Shown piece by piece: positions 51,696-64,000 of a DNA stretch of 64,000 bases. Within the stretch, counting starts at the first letter, position 1, and each line of letters starts with the position of its first letter. The notes under the pieces are model-generated. The model did not search any database. It was not told where the DNA came from and saw only the letters and a list, made by a program, of their open reading frames with translations. The position numbers were made by a program, and so were the translations under genes. Origin of the DNA: Chinchilla lanigera (lineage: Eukaryota; Chordata; Mammalia; Rodentia; Chinchillidae); the NCBI RefSeq assembly GCF_000276665.1, contig NW_004955484.1, positions 3,413,993-3,477,992 on the forward strand, read 5' to 3'.

Positions 51696-54600
51696 TCACC
51701 AGGAGGCCCAGAGGATGCAGTGGGGTGCAAGCCAAGCTTTGAGGACCCCACCATCTCCAGCTGTGTATGGCCTACCCTGTTCCAGGATGCTGCTTCCCAG
51801 GGCTTCCCCAGGTGGTCCTGGCCTGTGGCTGGGACTGCTGCAAGGGGAAGGGGCAGAGGCGGGGCCACACCTACTTCACTCCAAGGTCATCTAGGTTTAG
51901 GGAGAACACACCTTGTCACAAAGACTTCAGAAGACAGGAGTAATCGTGACAGTATTACTAGGCCAGGGCACCCCTTAGTAGGTGCCATGTGAGAACCTGC
52001 TTGGACTGGTCAGGCAGTGATGGATAAGAACAGCAGCTTCTGTCCTGTCTTGGGTGCTCACCAGGTTCAATGCACTGTCCTGGGTGGGAGGGAGGGCAAG
52101 TCTGGGGGTGCAGCAGGCCTGCCTTTGGAGACTGGGAGGTCAAACAGGATGTCAACATCCCGAGTCAAGAAGGTGGGAAGGGAGGAAGGAGGGCCCACTT
52201 TCTACTGCAACCCCAAATCCACGGCAGGACCTGCACAGGCCGCCAGTTTCTACATGCTTGCCATCAGCCTCTTCCTGTGGCTTCCTGCTGCACCCTCACA
52301 GCTTGGGGAGCCCCCTGCAGAGGAGTCTGCAGTGTAGAGAGGATCCACACTGCCAATGAATCACACAGCTGAACAGGGGAGGAAAAAGGGGGCTTTCAGA
52401 CCCAGAAGTGGCAGCTTCCACAGCCCAAGTCCCCCGTCACCACTTGGCCTACCAGTGCCCGTCCCTGCCCAGGGGAGGCCCGGCAGATGGCTGCCTCGCA
52501 GGGCTGCTGCGTCATCGCTTCTCTGTTGCGCCCCAGCCCGGCTTGAGCTGCCTGCCTGGCTCCCAAGCACTGCGTCAATAATGGAGTGCACCTTGCAAGC
52601 TTTACACATTTGCCCACGTTGTGAATCCCCACGTTAAAGTGTGTCTCATCAGGAGACAATGGCCTGGAAAGTGCTTGGGGACAAGGAGAGGAGGGGTGGG
52701 AGCAACCTGCAGTGGTCCAGGAGGGTCTGGGTTACTTGTGCAGATGACGTGGGTTCTCTTATGCTGCTGTGACACAGGGAATGGCAGGGGGAAAGTGGCT
52801 GGAAGGGAGGCACACAGAACTGTTCGGGCGGGGCTCCTTTCTTGGTGGTGGTGAAGTTGTTGGTCCCAACTGGGGACACAAGGCCTCAGGCCTCAAGTCC
52901 TGCTCTCCGCTGGGGCCTCTGGCTGCCCCCCTCTTCCAGCTGTGGTTCTGAGATGGGGCAGGAACAGCTTCTCCTGCTCCTCTGCCACGTGCCAGGGGCT
53001 ATCAAGGCAGGGATGTGCCTTGCTGCTCTGAGTCCCCTGGGGCCCTAGAGAGGGACTGTAACTTCCCTTTCATGCTGTCTTGCCACTGACATTTCCTTTT
53101 CTTGGGCAGCCTCCACTGAGGCCCTTGCTGGGGCCAGGGGCAGTGCGCTGGCACCATCTGCCCGGAAGTGGCTGCACCACACTTGCCAGCCTGCTGGAGC
53201 CTTTGTGTCACGGTCCCTTCAACCAGTAACAGTGGCCAGGTATCACCATGCACCAGGCATCGGCCCTGGATGGCTGATAGCCTGAGTGGAGACCATGGTG
53301 GAAGGTGCTCTGTTGAGCCCTGCTAGGCACCCTCTGCTCCAGGGAGTGAGGAGCAGGTGGGAGGATAAAGGTGCCCCCAGGCCTTGAGGGTACCTTGGGC
53401 TCTGGGTGGCTCTAACCAACCAATCACCCCTATGGCCACATGGCCGAGGCTGAGTAGCGGCTGCCGGGAGCCTGGCGCTGTTTTCCACCCTATCCTGGGT
53501 TGTGGGAAGGGGACCACGTGCTGCTCTTTCTCCAGGGACTGCACAGGACAATCCGGGCAAAGCCAAGCCTTGGTTTAGAGGATGAGACCTGCTTGTGGCT
53601 TTCGCTGGGGCTGTGTGCAGAGCAGAAGAGCCGCCGCACAGACACGGCTCTCCATGGAGCAGGGGCTGCTTCCTTGGCAAAGGCCTTGCCCCACCTCCCT
53701 GACTCCTGGGGCTGTGGGGCTCCTCCTGGGGGCCTGGGAGGCGTGAGGAGCCTGTGCTGCAGAGGACCGAGTGTAGGTAATGACACCATAGGGCAAGACG
53801 CTGGGGACAGGCAGCGGTGTGGGTCCTGGAGGGCAATGGCCCAACTTCACGGTACCCTTCTCGGACAGCAAGAATTCTGAGACCCTGGGGCACTTCGCCT
53901 GGGAATTTGTGACACGCAGCTTCAGGGAAGACATCTTCCCACGACCCCACTCCCCTGCATGCTCGGAGAGCAGGACCAGCAAAGCTGCCAAGGCCAAACA
54001 TGGTGTCTGCACTGTCAGCTCATCCTTCCCAGGTCCCCTGGCCATGTGTTTGGGACTCCTGCAACAGCCCCCTTTGGGGACTCCTCTGGCTCTGTCCACA
54101 GTGGGAGGGCCACTGACACCCCATGGGTCCTGCCTGCCTATAACTGTCACAACCCTGAGTGTGGAGCCATGGGGTGTATGGAGGGGAGCAGTGCCCACAG
54201 CCGCCCTTCTCCCTAGCATTTTTAGGGAGTGACAGAAGGCAGAAGCAGTGACGCCCCTGATGGGGATGTGTGGGGTGTCAGCTGGGAGGAGGAAAGAGGT
54301 GGAAATCCAGGAATGCTGCATTTGGTGGGAAGGGCACCAAAAGGACTCAGGGTCCATCTAAGGGGAGATGGATATTTGCGATCATCTCCTCCCAAGAATC
54401 TCTGACATTCCTCACTGTCCCAACCATTAAGGTCATCACACCGCTCGGGCCACCGGTGGAATGCAGAACAGCTGGCCTGGGCTGGGAGACTTGAGTCCAC
54501 CCCCCTGGGCAGAAAGAGTTGGCAGTGGCGAGCTGGGAGTGCCCACCTGTTGCCTGCAGCCTCTCCTTGGCGCTATTAATACCGTCCGCTCTTCTGCGGC

Positions 54601-56432
54601 AGCCCTCACCTGCCTCTCTGGGCTGACTGGCCCACGGCAGACAGAGCTTCGGCTGGCAAGTCCCAGGCAGGGGGGCGGCTCCCAGCTCTGAAATTCTCCC
54701 CTTGACCCTGTCCCGCCATCCTCAGCACAGTCACCGGGACCAGTTGTTGTGAACTGTACCATTAGTGCCACGAGTGGAGCGAGGGCTCCGGATGATTCCC
54801 GGTGCCTCCTGTTGGGCTGGGCCATGTGTATGGCTCCACTGACACAGGAAGGTCTGCCTGCCATCTCTTCGAACTGCCCAAACTCAGCAGAAGCCCCAGT
54901 CCCCAAATAGCTCCATCTAATTCTTCCTACCTCTCCTTCCTGGCATCACCAGGATGACTGGACGCCCTGTCTCCCACCGAGGCTGGTCCAGTTCTCCTGC
55001 CTCGAAGCGCGGGCTGGGGGCACATCCAAGCCCAGCTCTTTAGTGGGTGACGGGCCAGGTAGTCCCGGCTCATGGAGCCTCCCAGAGGTTGGTGTGGACC
55101 CTTCTCACCTCTCCAAGTGGCCGCAGGCTGGGCAAATGGGCAGGAGGGCAAGAAGCTGCAGGTGGCTGGTGGCCATCAGTCCTGAGGACAGGGCTGGGTC
55201 ATTCCATCTCCCCTTCCACCCCGCTTCCTGCCTCAGTCTCCTCCCCTTCTCCCTCTTGCCTGTAGGTCTCCTTCCTTCGTTTCCATCCCCACCCTGTCCA
55301 ACACATGGAGAGGTGAGCCCTCATGTCCTCAGTACTGTGGCTACCAGTGACGTCTACATCAGTGGCCCAAGGTACAGGGGGCACGGGTGCTTTCTTAGGA
55401 GGTGCCTGGTGTCTCCTAACCAGTAATCCTAGAATGTGACCTACTATCAAGGCCTGCTCCCTGCTGTATTCTTGCCTGACAGCTGAACTCCTTCAGGAAT
55501 TTTGAGAGAGAAAGCAGCTTCTGGGTCATCAAGACCCTTGGGTGGGAGGGGAAGGAGCAAACTCCCATCTGAGGTTTAGAAAGCCCTGGAGTTTCATGGC
55601 ATCCTGCCCCTCCCCCGCACTCCCTTCCCTTCCAATTCTCTGCTGCCCAAGTATGAAAACTGTAAATCTGTTTTATTTATTTCAATCAGTCCTCAGCAGT
55701 GTGCCCCTCAGGGCAAAGGCAGCCATGGTAACCCTGCCAACTCATGCCTTAAAAATTCATCGTGTTTAATGCAGCTGATGTGTCTGATACACTTAAAAGT
55801 TTCTTTGGGGTGTGGGAGTGAGAGGAGGAAGGAGGAGGAGGAAGAGGAGGAGGAAGCCACATGAGGGTTTATTTTTCTCGTGAGGGTCTTATTGGGAGTG
55901 AGTGGAAAGGGGACAACAAATGATGGGACAAGGCGAGGAAGAAAGAAGCCTTTTGTCCTCTCAGCTGTCTGTCCCTCTGTTCAGGAGGAGCTACTGCCAG
56001 GCTGGGGGTAGGGGCTGTCACAGACACTTGGTGGTCTCATCTAGGGACTTCCAGTGCAGGGCAGAAAATCAAGTGGTCTCCCTGGCCTCACTCCAGGTTT
56101 GGGGTTTATTCTAAGGGAGCAAACGGAGTTGAGAGCAAAGGCGGGCACAAGAAGTGATTCTTGCCTCCTTATTGCCCAGCGCTCCCTGCATGGCCAGGGA
56201 TCTACCTTCTCCCAGAAAAAAATCATCTTCTTGCCTGGCCTGGTTCCCACTGGGCCTTATGTTCCATGTGCTCTCATCAGCAGGCCTGGCCTGTAACCAT
56301 TTCTCATGCACCCTCTTCTTCTCGGGGAGCCCCAGCCCCCTCCTGCTCCCTGGTGGCCAGTTCCCACTGAACACTTCCTAATGCTGGGCCGGACCCCTCA
56401 ACCTCCAGACCTGTCTCCTTCTGGGCCTAGAC

Positions 56433-56626
56433 CAGTGATGGTGAACCTTTTAGAGACCAGTGCCCAAACTGCAACCCCAAACCCATTTATTTACCATATA
56501 GTGCCAACACTGCAATTAAACATGAACACTGAGGATTTCGTTTAGAAAAAAAAACAACTCATAATTAACATCTTTTGTCTTACAAGAAAAACAAGTATCA
56601 CGCATGCCATAGGTTTGCCACCACCA
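56433..56626 (+). mobile_element. Non-autonomous hAT DNA transposon with 8-bp target duplication
   Basis: A 194-bp element starts cagtgatggtgaacctt and ends ggtttgccaccacca, imperfect inverted repeats. It is flanked by gcctagac (56425-56432) and acctagac (56627-56634), an 8-bp duplication with one mismatch, the length typical of hAT insertions. No transposase frame is present. The sequence resembles a hAT family I remember from bats and other mammals; that match is unverified. Confidence 0.8.
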
Positions 56627-57654
56627 ACCTAGACCATGACCCTCCCATGGCCCAGGCCTGGGCCTCTGTGGGAGTGGGGAGATGGACACTCGTGGAACTT
56701 CGGTTATATATCCAGGTGGCTTGGCCACCTTAGTCATGGAATTCAGCCTGCATGTGGAGCTGCGCACTAAGGGGCGGAGGGAGTCGAGTGAATTCTGAAT
56801 GTGTTACTGGACTCCTGTGAAGTGCCTGGTTTGGACTGATGCACTTTCAAAAGCTGCCACAGGGAACTCAGAAAGTGCCTGACACAGTGAGGTCTGGGTT
56901 TGTGTTTCAGAAAAGGGCTTGCACATGGAGGTACCCCAGAATGTGGCCAGGGTAGAGCCCTTCTGCTGGAGGCTCTCAGGCTGGGTGAGCTGGGAAGACT
57001 GGGGACTTGGCTGAGATGGGTCCTGGCAGGAGGGACAGCAGAGGGAGGACAAGGTGGGAACAGGCAGGGCATGTGGCAGGAGTAGGGTAGGTCTGGACTT
57101 TGCCTGGAGGCTATCACTGTCTAGGCTGAAATCTTTGGAATGGAGGCCCGCTGCCCGAGCGCTTCGGTTTCATCCTCTGAATCCTCAGAGCAAATGGAAA
57201 CAAAGGGACAGGTCACTAAAGGAAATCCTGTTGTCTCTATGACGATCAACTCCAAGAAGGCTGGGATCCGCCCGAGCCCTGGGATCAGGCTGGCTCCTGC
57301 CCTCTAGTGCGCCACAAGGACTTTCTTGGCTGGAATCACTACTTCCTTCCTAACAGCAGCCACAGATAACGGACAGTTGCGGGGCGGTGTCTCTACATGA
57401 GACACATCATGTATGTGGAATCCTTTTGACATAGAACAGGTGGTGCTGCAGCCCAGGCCCTTTCTAAGACAATGCAAATGCAGCTCACATCAGAGGCCCT
57501 GTCTTGGTCCTCTGTCACACTGCCCCAGCAGCTGACCTCTTAGCAGCTGCCTGGCCATACACCTAACTCGCAGCTCCAGGGCCCCCCTGTTGGAGTCACC
57601 CCAAGACTTGGGCATACTTTTCTAAGATATAATATTAAACATCTTCGGAGCTGC

Positions 57655-57735
57655 TGCCTTCTTTTTTTGCAGGGCTGGGGACTGGACCTAAGGCCTTGCG
57701 CAAGTGTTCTACCCCCGCACGACCCCAGCCCCACA
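57655..57735 (-). mobile_element. ID-like SINE, antisense, degraded
   Basis: 'tttttttgcagggctgggga' then 'ctaaggccttgcgcaagtgt' and 'acgaccccagccccac' follow the antisense ID order. Confidence 0.65.
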
Positions 57736-60700
57736 AGGGTCTTCTGACCCCCAAGGCTGAGTTTCTTCAGACCCATCCTGTGGCTCCAAGGCAGCAGATT
57801 TACAAGTTGGCTCCTTGCACCCACTCTCCACCCGAGGTCACTTCTGTGGGTGGCAGACATTGACCACCTCTGGCCAGAACAATGCTGGCCTGTGGTCTAC
57901 ACTCCAAGGGGACAGAAGGGAAGCAGGGTTTGGGAACTGCATCCTCACACATAGCCAGGACCTGAACTCAGACACGGGCAGGGGTCATGGGGGTGACTCC
58001 AAAATCAGGTTCCCAGAAACCTCTTAGGGGTGGTAGCTCCCAAGTGTGGGTCTCAGGTCAGCTGCTGCCTGAGGTCCAGGGCAGGGGGTTTTAACACAAT
58101 GACTCCTGGTGCCCAGAGAGACATGGTCAAAGCTGATGCTCTGAATCTAGGGTTGATACTGCCAGGGAAACTGTACCCCTGAGCCCCAACTGCCCTGGAG
58201 TCTCCTTGGTGACCATTAGAGAACCATGACGTAACCACTCCTTCCCTTTGAAGCCCTCTGGGCTCTGCTCTAAGCAGGCTTTCCTCCGGAGGCCGTGCTG
58301 AGCCTGTGAAGAGCCCGGCACAGCCTGCCCCGCTGCTTCTTGGCCCCAGAGCTGCCCACCGTCCGAGTCCCTGCCCCCTTCCAGCCACAACTGTGCGTGC
58401 CTCACTTCCTCACGGCCGGGGGAAGAAACTGAAGCCAGGTCTAACGCCAGGTCTGAGGCTACCGCCAGGAACACAATGGGTCAGAGCTCAGGTGCTGACT
58501 CAGAGTTCATGTCCTCTTTCGGCCAGATGCTCCCACGCGGTGTGGCACCTCCGGAAGGACACGGAGCTCCACACCCAGGCCCAGTCCCTCTTTCCACCCA
58601 TCTGGGGGCTCCCACCCCTGCTGTGTGAAGCCCCAGGGCACAGATGCCCCTGCATCCTGGCATGTGACCTTATTCTGGCTCCTCTGAGGTGGAGTCTATC
58701 TTGGGACGGGGAAGGGAGAGGCACCCCCGTGTCTCTGCCACTTCCCTTCACACTACGGAGTGGCCTTTTGGGAAACAGGGCGGGGGAGCAACAGCACTGC
58801 CCGGAGCCACCTGGTGGGGCGGCTCCTCCTGCCTGCCCGAGTACCCCCAGACCCAAAGGTCTTCCTGTTACCACTGCTGTTCACATTTTCCTCTACTTCA
58901 TCCAATTATTCCCGAACTCGTAACTTTGTTCCAGCCCCAGGGCTCACTCCCCGCTGTTTACACAACCACAAACACTTACAGATGGCCAGAACTCCTTCTA
59001 CCTTAGTCAGCATGACGACACGGGACCCCTGCCCCTCTGCCCTGACAGCGTGAGTCCAACTTGGGTGAGCAGCCTCAGCACGCAGCAAGTCATGCCCTGA
59101 GGGGAGGATACTTCCCTCTCCCGAACTATTTACCCAAGTGGGCTGTCCTTGTGGTTGTGGGACCCACTGAGGGTTCACGCGCCTGAGGCAACCTTCCTCC
59201 ACAGGACTCACTGTGTTTGGAGGGTGTTGCAACCAGGGGCTGACATTCTGACTTCTGTTGGTACCTCTGGCTCCATCAGTGTCCTCACGCACCAGGACTG
59301 CACACTTACTCTCCTCAACTAGGAGATCCCCAAGCCAGGTACAGCCCCCAACTGAGGGTCCCCTGCAAGCCTGCCTATATGCTGGAGTCACCTAAGGATC
59401 CCACGGAGAAAAGCCCTCCTTCAGAGGTGGGCACTAAGCATTTTCCAGCTTCCCAAGGCCTCCTTAAGTCTGCTGTCCCAAACTGCCTCACCAGGGCCAA
59501 TGGGTCTGGGTGCCGGTAGTGGCAGGCTGCATGGAAATGGGAGTGACTTACCAGCAGTTTCAGAGATACACGGTCACAGAGCCAGGGCTCAGCCAAGCTT
59601 GGGGATCTGGGCAGAGGCCGCTGGTGCCTGTCTTCTCCCTCCCAGAGCCTGTACCCCGGTTCTGCCTGGCATTTCACCCTCCATTCCCCTGCTGGTCTCT
59701 GCCCACTGTGCAAAGCCCTCACCTCCTCCGCTCTTACACACAAAATGAAAAACAGATCACTTAGACGAGACCTGTGCTCGCCCAGGATGCTTCCTGGCGC
59801 CCTCACCTTGGGCGGTGGCTTCCTCTGGCAGCCTCCTGGCTGCCCCTTCCCGCCCCCCACAGCCTCAGCCTCCCTGGGGAGGAAACTCAGCTCTCCAGCC
59901 GCTGTGTTGGGCATATGCCATTTCTGCCTTTCTGGCTGTGTGTGGCATCTATAGACGGTGCCCCCCACTCCATTAGGAGCTAGCGTGATCAGGGCCTTTC
60001 TGGGCTTCACATCTTTACTCTGAGGGTTTTGTGATATTTTATGAACTGAGTTGGCTTTCTGTAGCTCTTTACAAGTGCCCACTTAAAGGGCACGGAGATA
60101 AGTGGCAGAAAACAGAAGGGGAAGTTAGACACTAATCCTCACTACTGGTGACAAAAGAGCAGACATCAGAGCGGCCGCACTGCACGGCCTTCTGGAACAC
60201 GGCTCTGTGCAGAGCCACAGCAGGTGTGGGGCACAAAGGCAGCACGGAGGGAGCAGCTTCAGGTACTTGTGGCCAAATGGGGGGGTTTTCTCTTATCTGT
60301 ACCTTCCCCCACTGCCTGCCAAGAGGCTAGAAAAATTCCTTTTGTGATCAGTCATTTTCAGGGAATTTTAAGACGCATGAAATAGGCTTTTCATCCAAAT
60401 GTTTCTTGCCAGCCCAGGAAATCTTCACTGGATTAAATGTGTGAGAATGAGAATGCGCCCCAGATGTGAAGCATCCTTGGAAGTCACCCTGGGGGATGAG
60501 TCCTACGACTCAGTCACAGAGTAGGACCTCCCCTCCTCCAGCAGAGCTTGTCCTCGGCAGGAGAGAGCAGCTCCCTGCACCTCAGGATCATGTCACTGCC
60601 CACTGGAGCAGAGAGATCAGGCAGTGCATACAGAGAAATGTGGGAGGAGGACTGGGCCCCCAAGCCACCCTACTGGCCCGCAAAGTAGAGGGCTGCATCT

Positions 60701-61139
60701 AATGGAGGTCAGGATCTTGAGGGAGATGTTCCTTGTTTAGGGAGGGTGAGGGGGAGCCAAAGCAGGCTGCGGAGTGATCCTGAGTTTGAGGTCACTGCTA
60801 CAGACAGGGCCACACCAGGCCCTGTGTTTACAGGTGTGCAGAGAGGGTTCTGGATGGAAATCCGCAAAGCTGACAAGGAGGCTCTGTCTGGAGGAGGAAG
60901 TGGCAACGGAGTCTTTTGTGCACTACGCTATATTCTGGATTATTTCAACTTCTCTTTTATACAAGGTTCCATTATTTTTAAGTTGTAATAGGAAAGAAGG
61001 CAGAGTCCTGCACATGTGAGGTCATCCTGGACTCCCTCATGGACGCTGTCAGCTACAGAACCTGGGGCAGGGATGGGGGAGGCAGGGCTCTGCTGGGAGT
61101 GTGGTGGCACTGCTCCCCTCTCCCAAGAGAGGGGCTGCT

Positions 61140-61310
61140 GCAGATTTAACAATGGAAACATGCATTTCACAAATGAGAGGATCAACAGCCGGGAAATGGT
61201 ATTTTTAGCTACTGTGGCTCTTTGCTTCAAAGGCGTATGTTTCATCTAAAATCAGGCAAACCTCCTACAAAGTCTGCCTGCTTGCAGGGAGTGATTAGCA
61301 TAATACGAGT
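61140..61310. promoter_or_regulatory. Candidate conserved intronic enhancer
   Basis: An AT-rich island holding a SOX-type motif (aacaatgg, 61148-61155), a TCF-like ttcaaagg near 61226, and a POU-type attagcataat (61294-61304). There is no repeat. Function is a guess from motif density. Confidence 0.25.
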
Positions 61311-61697
61311 AAAAAAGGCCTGGCTCCACTCTGAGGCAGGAGTGCCTACTACAGGGGGAGCCTTTCTCTTGAAATAGAACTGGCAGATGAGGAAAGTCTT
61401 ATCAATGGGGATGAAGCCCCCTGTTCACTCGGAGCAGGAATGCCACCTTGCACCTTGTAATGGCCTGGCTATTACGGGCACAACGGTGCTACTAGCAGCA
61501 TGAGATCAGCGTGAGATCTTAGTGTAAAGAGAACCTCGGCTCTGCCCTGGACGGCTCCCCTTGTGGGTGCTGTTTAAACATCACTTGCGCTTTGTGTAAC
61601 TGTCTTCTTCCAATTTTAAGTACAAAGAGTTTTGGAGTTGCCAAAGCCAATCAAGGTGAGCAAGCGGGATTGAGGGCAGGTGCGGACAATCACAGCA

Positions 61698-62470
61698 CAA
61701 GGTCTGAGGTGGTGACAATCCAAGGTCTCAGGTGGTGACAATGTCCTCCTCTGTGGTGGACTGGCAACTAGGGGTAACTTCTAACACCCAGCTGGACTGA
61801 ACCAGTGTGGTGCTGGGTGTGAGAGGCCCACCTGAGGATTGTTGCCGGTAGCATAAGAGGCAGAACTGGAGAAGAAGACAAGCTGCTGGGTGCTGTGAGA
61901 AGCTGTAAGGAGCTGTTGTTTTTCTCGGAGAGGCTTGCCATGCTGGCTTTCCTGATGAACTCACTGTTCTCATTGTCCAAGGAGCTCGGGACCTTGTTTT
62001 CACTGAGAATGACTTTGGTTCACTTTGGGGGAGCTCTGGTCTACACTTTATGGAGCATCGCTTCCTGGCTCAAGGCGAAGATGGTGCACAGCTCAGTCTC
62101 CTGGAGAAGCTTGTCGTGCTGGCTTTCCTCATCGTTGGAGGAGCTTGGGACCTCACTGTCACTGAGGATGGCTGTGCTGTTTTTTAGGGGAGCTCTGGTT
62201 CTTACTTTGAGCATCACTTCCTGGCTCCAGTTCAGATCCTTCAGCCTGCTAGCACAGATCCTTCATCTTGCTGGCCCAGACTTTCTAGCTTCCACCACTG
62301 GCCTTTGGGCCTTCCCAGCGCAGATCTGTGAAACAGGCCTGCATGAGACACTGTTGTGGGCTCCTGGCCTCCAGTGGGACTCATAGGGCCATTGTTATGG
62401 GCTCTAGGTCTTCAGCTGGACTCATGCAGGATATTACTGTGGGATCCAGGCCCTCAGCTGGATTCTTTGG
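61698..62470 (+). repeat. Unclassified element with three nested tandem duplications
   Basis: Three repeat scales are visible. A 23-bp unit (caaggtctgaggtggtgaca) occurs twice at 61698-61742. A diverged unit of about 176 bp occurs at about 61928-62095 and 62104-62240, each starting gagaggcttgcc or gagaagcttgtc and including 'gggggagctctggt'-type text. A unit of about 41 bp occurs three times at 62350-62470 (actgttgtgggctcctggcc and relatives). It may be an LTR or other mobile element; I do not recognise it. Confidence 0.6.
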
Positions 62471-63929
62471 TCTTTAATGTATGGGCAGTTTCCTGCACGC
62501 TCTTTTTGTAGGATTCTTTGGGTGATTATTACAAATGATCTTATAAAATGTGTCCTGTATTATACTGTTGCCCTAGTAAAACCCCCAACTGTAACACCCT
62601 CCAAGGCCACACTATTGTGCATTGGATGGCACTGCCCCCGGCCACTTCCATCCACCCGCCTGGCCTCGCTCTCCCAGGTGTGTGCTTGGCCTGTGGCTGC
62701 ACTCTTGACAGTCATCTTTTCCTGCCTGGACACTCCTCAGTTGGCTCCAGATGACCCTGGGTTGTATGCAGCGAAGAGAGCCGAGACTCCTCCTAACACT
62801 ACAAGCACGAAGTGAACACTGCGACCTTCTGGGAGCGCTAACTGCACTCATCTCTGGGGCAGCGCTGGAGACAGAGAACACTTGGCAGTTGCTCCAGGCC
62901 TCTGGCAGTCACACCAGGCCCAGGGCCCCATCTGGAAGGGAGGGGGACCTGCGGCTGTGGGGGTGGGGGACACAGTGGTGGTGGGTGTGCCATCTATTTT
63001 AGGCATCACCGTCAGAATGAGGAAAGACGGAAAGGCCAGTCATTTCTCCATCACCCCTCACCCCTGGGGTTCCCCTCAGGAGAAAGAGCACAGATACGTT
63101 TTCCTGCAGAGGGTCTGGGGACAGGAAATGCTTGCAGATGGGATGCACAGCTGAAGACCTGAGAAAGCAATTACCACGCTGCTGGGGGGCTGGGAGAAGC
63201 AGAAGGAGCAGGACTGGGCAGCCACTCAGGCTTCAAGGGCAGGAAGGCAGGCAGGAAGGAAGGGAACTCGAGGACTCTGCCAACTGTTAGGGCTGAGGTG
63301 GCGGGGGTCTCCTTCAGGAAAGGGGACGCAGGACTTCGTCCATCATGGAGGAGGGCCTCAGCCCAGGTGGGAAGAAGGAAAAACTGGCTTTGCTCTACTC
63401 AGGAGACAGCAGAGTCTAAGTCAGCCGAGTGCTCAGGCCCCTGGAATGAACTGTGGAGGCCAGCGTCCTCTGATGAGCCAAACAAGCGCAGCAGCAATGA
63501 CTGGAGTGGATTTAAACTTAGTTCAGACGCTTTGTTTAAACCCCTGGTCCCAGCAGCACAGGATCTTGCAGAATGACAGCAGCAAGATCCCTCATCAAGC
63601 ATGCTGCCTAGCCAGCCAGTAGCTTTTGGGGTCTTATGAAGCTAGCGGGAGGGGAGAGGGTTAAAGGCCACAGCTATGCCAGTGACTGAGTGAGGGTGTC
63701 ACCCCGATTTACATCAATCCTCCCCTAGTGGGCCCTATACCCCACTTCCCCTCCAGCTAGTGGGAAGCTCTGGGGGCCGCTAGAAAGCCAGTCACTTTAG
63801 GCACGGGCTCCTGTATGCCTGCAGCCTGTGTAAAGGCTCTAGGGCGGCCACCCATCAGAGGCTGCGCCTCTCAGGGACCTGTGCAGCCTACCCAGGTGGA
63901 CAGTGTTTGCTGAACTCGCTTGGGCCTTT

Positions 63930-64000
63930 TGTTTTTGTTTTTGTTTTTTTCTTCTGGTACCAGGAATCGAACTCATGACCTTGCGCTTGCCAGGCAGGTG
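63930..64000 (-). mobile_element. ID-like SINE, antisense, cut by the window edge
   Basis: A T/G-rich tail then 'ctggtaccaggaatcgaact' and 'gccaggcagg', the same family as the copies at 6918 and 44800. Confidence 0.9.

Larger units (their letters stand above)
47978..64000 (-). other. VAC14: Large VAC14 intron (continues beyond the window)
   Basis: 16 kb with no exon that matches VAC14 or any other family I know. Repeats are sparse for this genome: ID-like pieces, a MaLR LTR, an L2 relic, one hAT element and an unclassified tandem repeat. Much of 52-61 kb is unique GC-moderate sequence, with an AT-rich island near 60900-61310. Confidence 0.7.

Noticed and set aside
61895..62386. 163-codon open frame with internal repetition
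   Set aside because: It is produced by the tandem duplication of a repetitive element; the protein resembles nothing known and no good Kozak or promoter context is seen.

Overview
This is a window of mammalian nuclear genomic DNA. The genes are split into short exons with GT-AG introns, poly(A) signals lie at the gene ends, and the repeats are mammalian (MIR, old L1, MaLR LTRs). Numerous B1-like 7SL SINEs carry the 29-bp internal duplication, and tRNA-derived ID-like SINEs are also common; both point to a rodent. The ID-like form, which reads in antisense 'ggtacc...gccaggcaggcgctgtgcc', looks to me like beaver (Castor), but that species call comes from memory and is tentative. No prokaryotic gene, operon, CRISPR array or complete virus is present.

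Three protein-coding genes can be reconstructed exon by exon, in the order and orientation I know from human chromosome 16q22: IL34 (+), MTSS2 (also MTSS1L or ABBA) (-), VAC14 (-). IL34 occupies about 2973-15040, with six coding exons joining to a 211-codon frame. MTSS2 runs leftward from a CpG-rich promoter region hidden in a 590-bp run of N (35640-36229) to a poly(A) signal at 15500-15505; fourteen coding exons, including a 9-nt microexon, join in phase to 729 codons. Only its first coding exon is missing, presumably inside the N gap. VAC14 enters from the right; its last five coding exons (47977 down to 37626) encode the C-terminal 228 residues. The remaining ~16 kb on the right (48-64 kb) shows no exon and is best read as a VAC14 intron.

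Layout: 1-2.9 kb IL34 upstream DNA or 5' intron; 3-15 kb IL34; 15-36 kb MTSS2, tail-to-tail with IL34 about 450 bp apart; 36.2-37.2 kb short spacer; 37.2-64 kb VAC14. The MTSS2 intron at 19.8-25.7 kb is a repeat graveyard: old L1 pieces, a solo ERV-type LTR, a MaLR LTR and nested SINEs. The three genes do not form one pathway. IL34 encodes a secreted CSF1R ligand, MTSS2 an I-BAR membrane/actin adaptor, and VAC14 the scaffold of the PIKfyve-FIG4 lipid kinase complex.

The most interesting points are: an IL34 that lacks about five residues at the mature N terminus and ends about 26 residues early; two upstream reading frames in the IL34 leader, one a bare AUG-UAG; a NAGNAG acceptor in IL34; the 9-nt MTSS2 microexon behind a long CU-rich tract; a non-autonomous hAT transposon with a near-perfect 8-bp target duplication in the VAC14 intron; and an unclassified tandemly structured repeat at 61.7-62.5 kb. 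I see no evidence for a wholly new multi-gene system.
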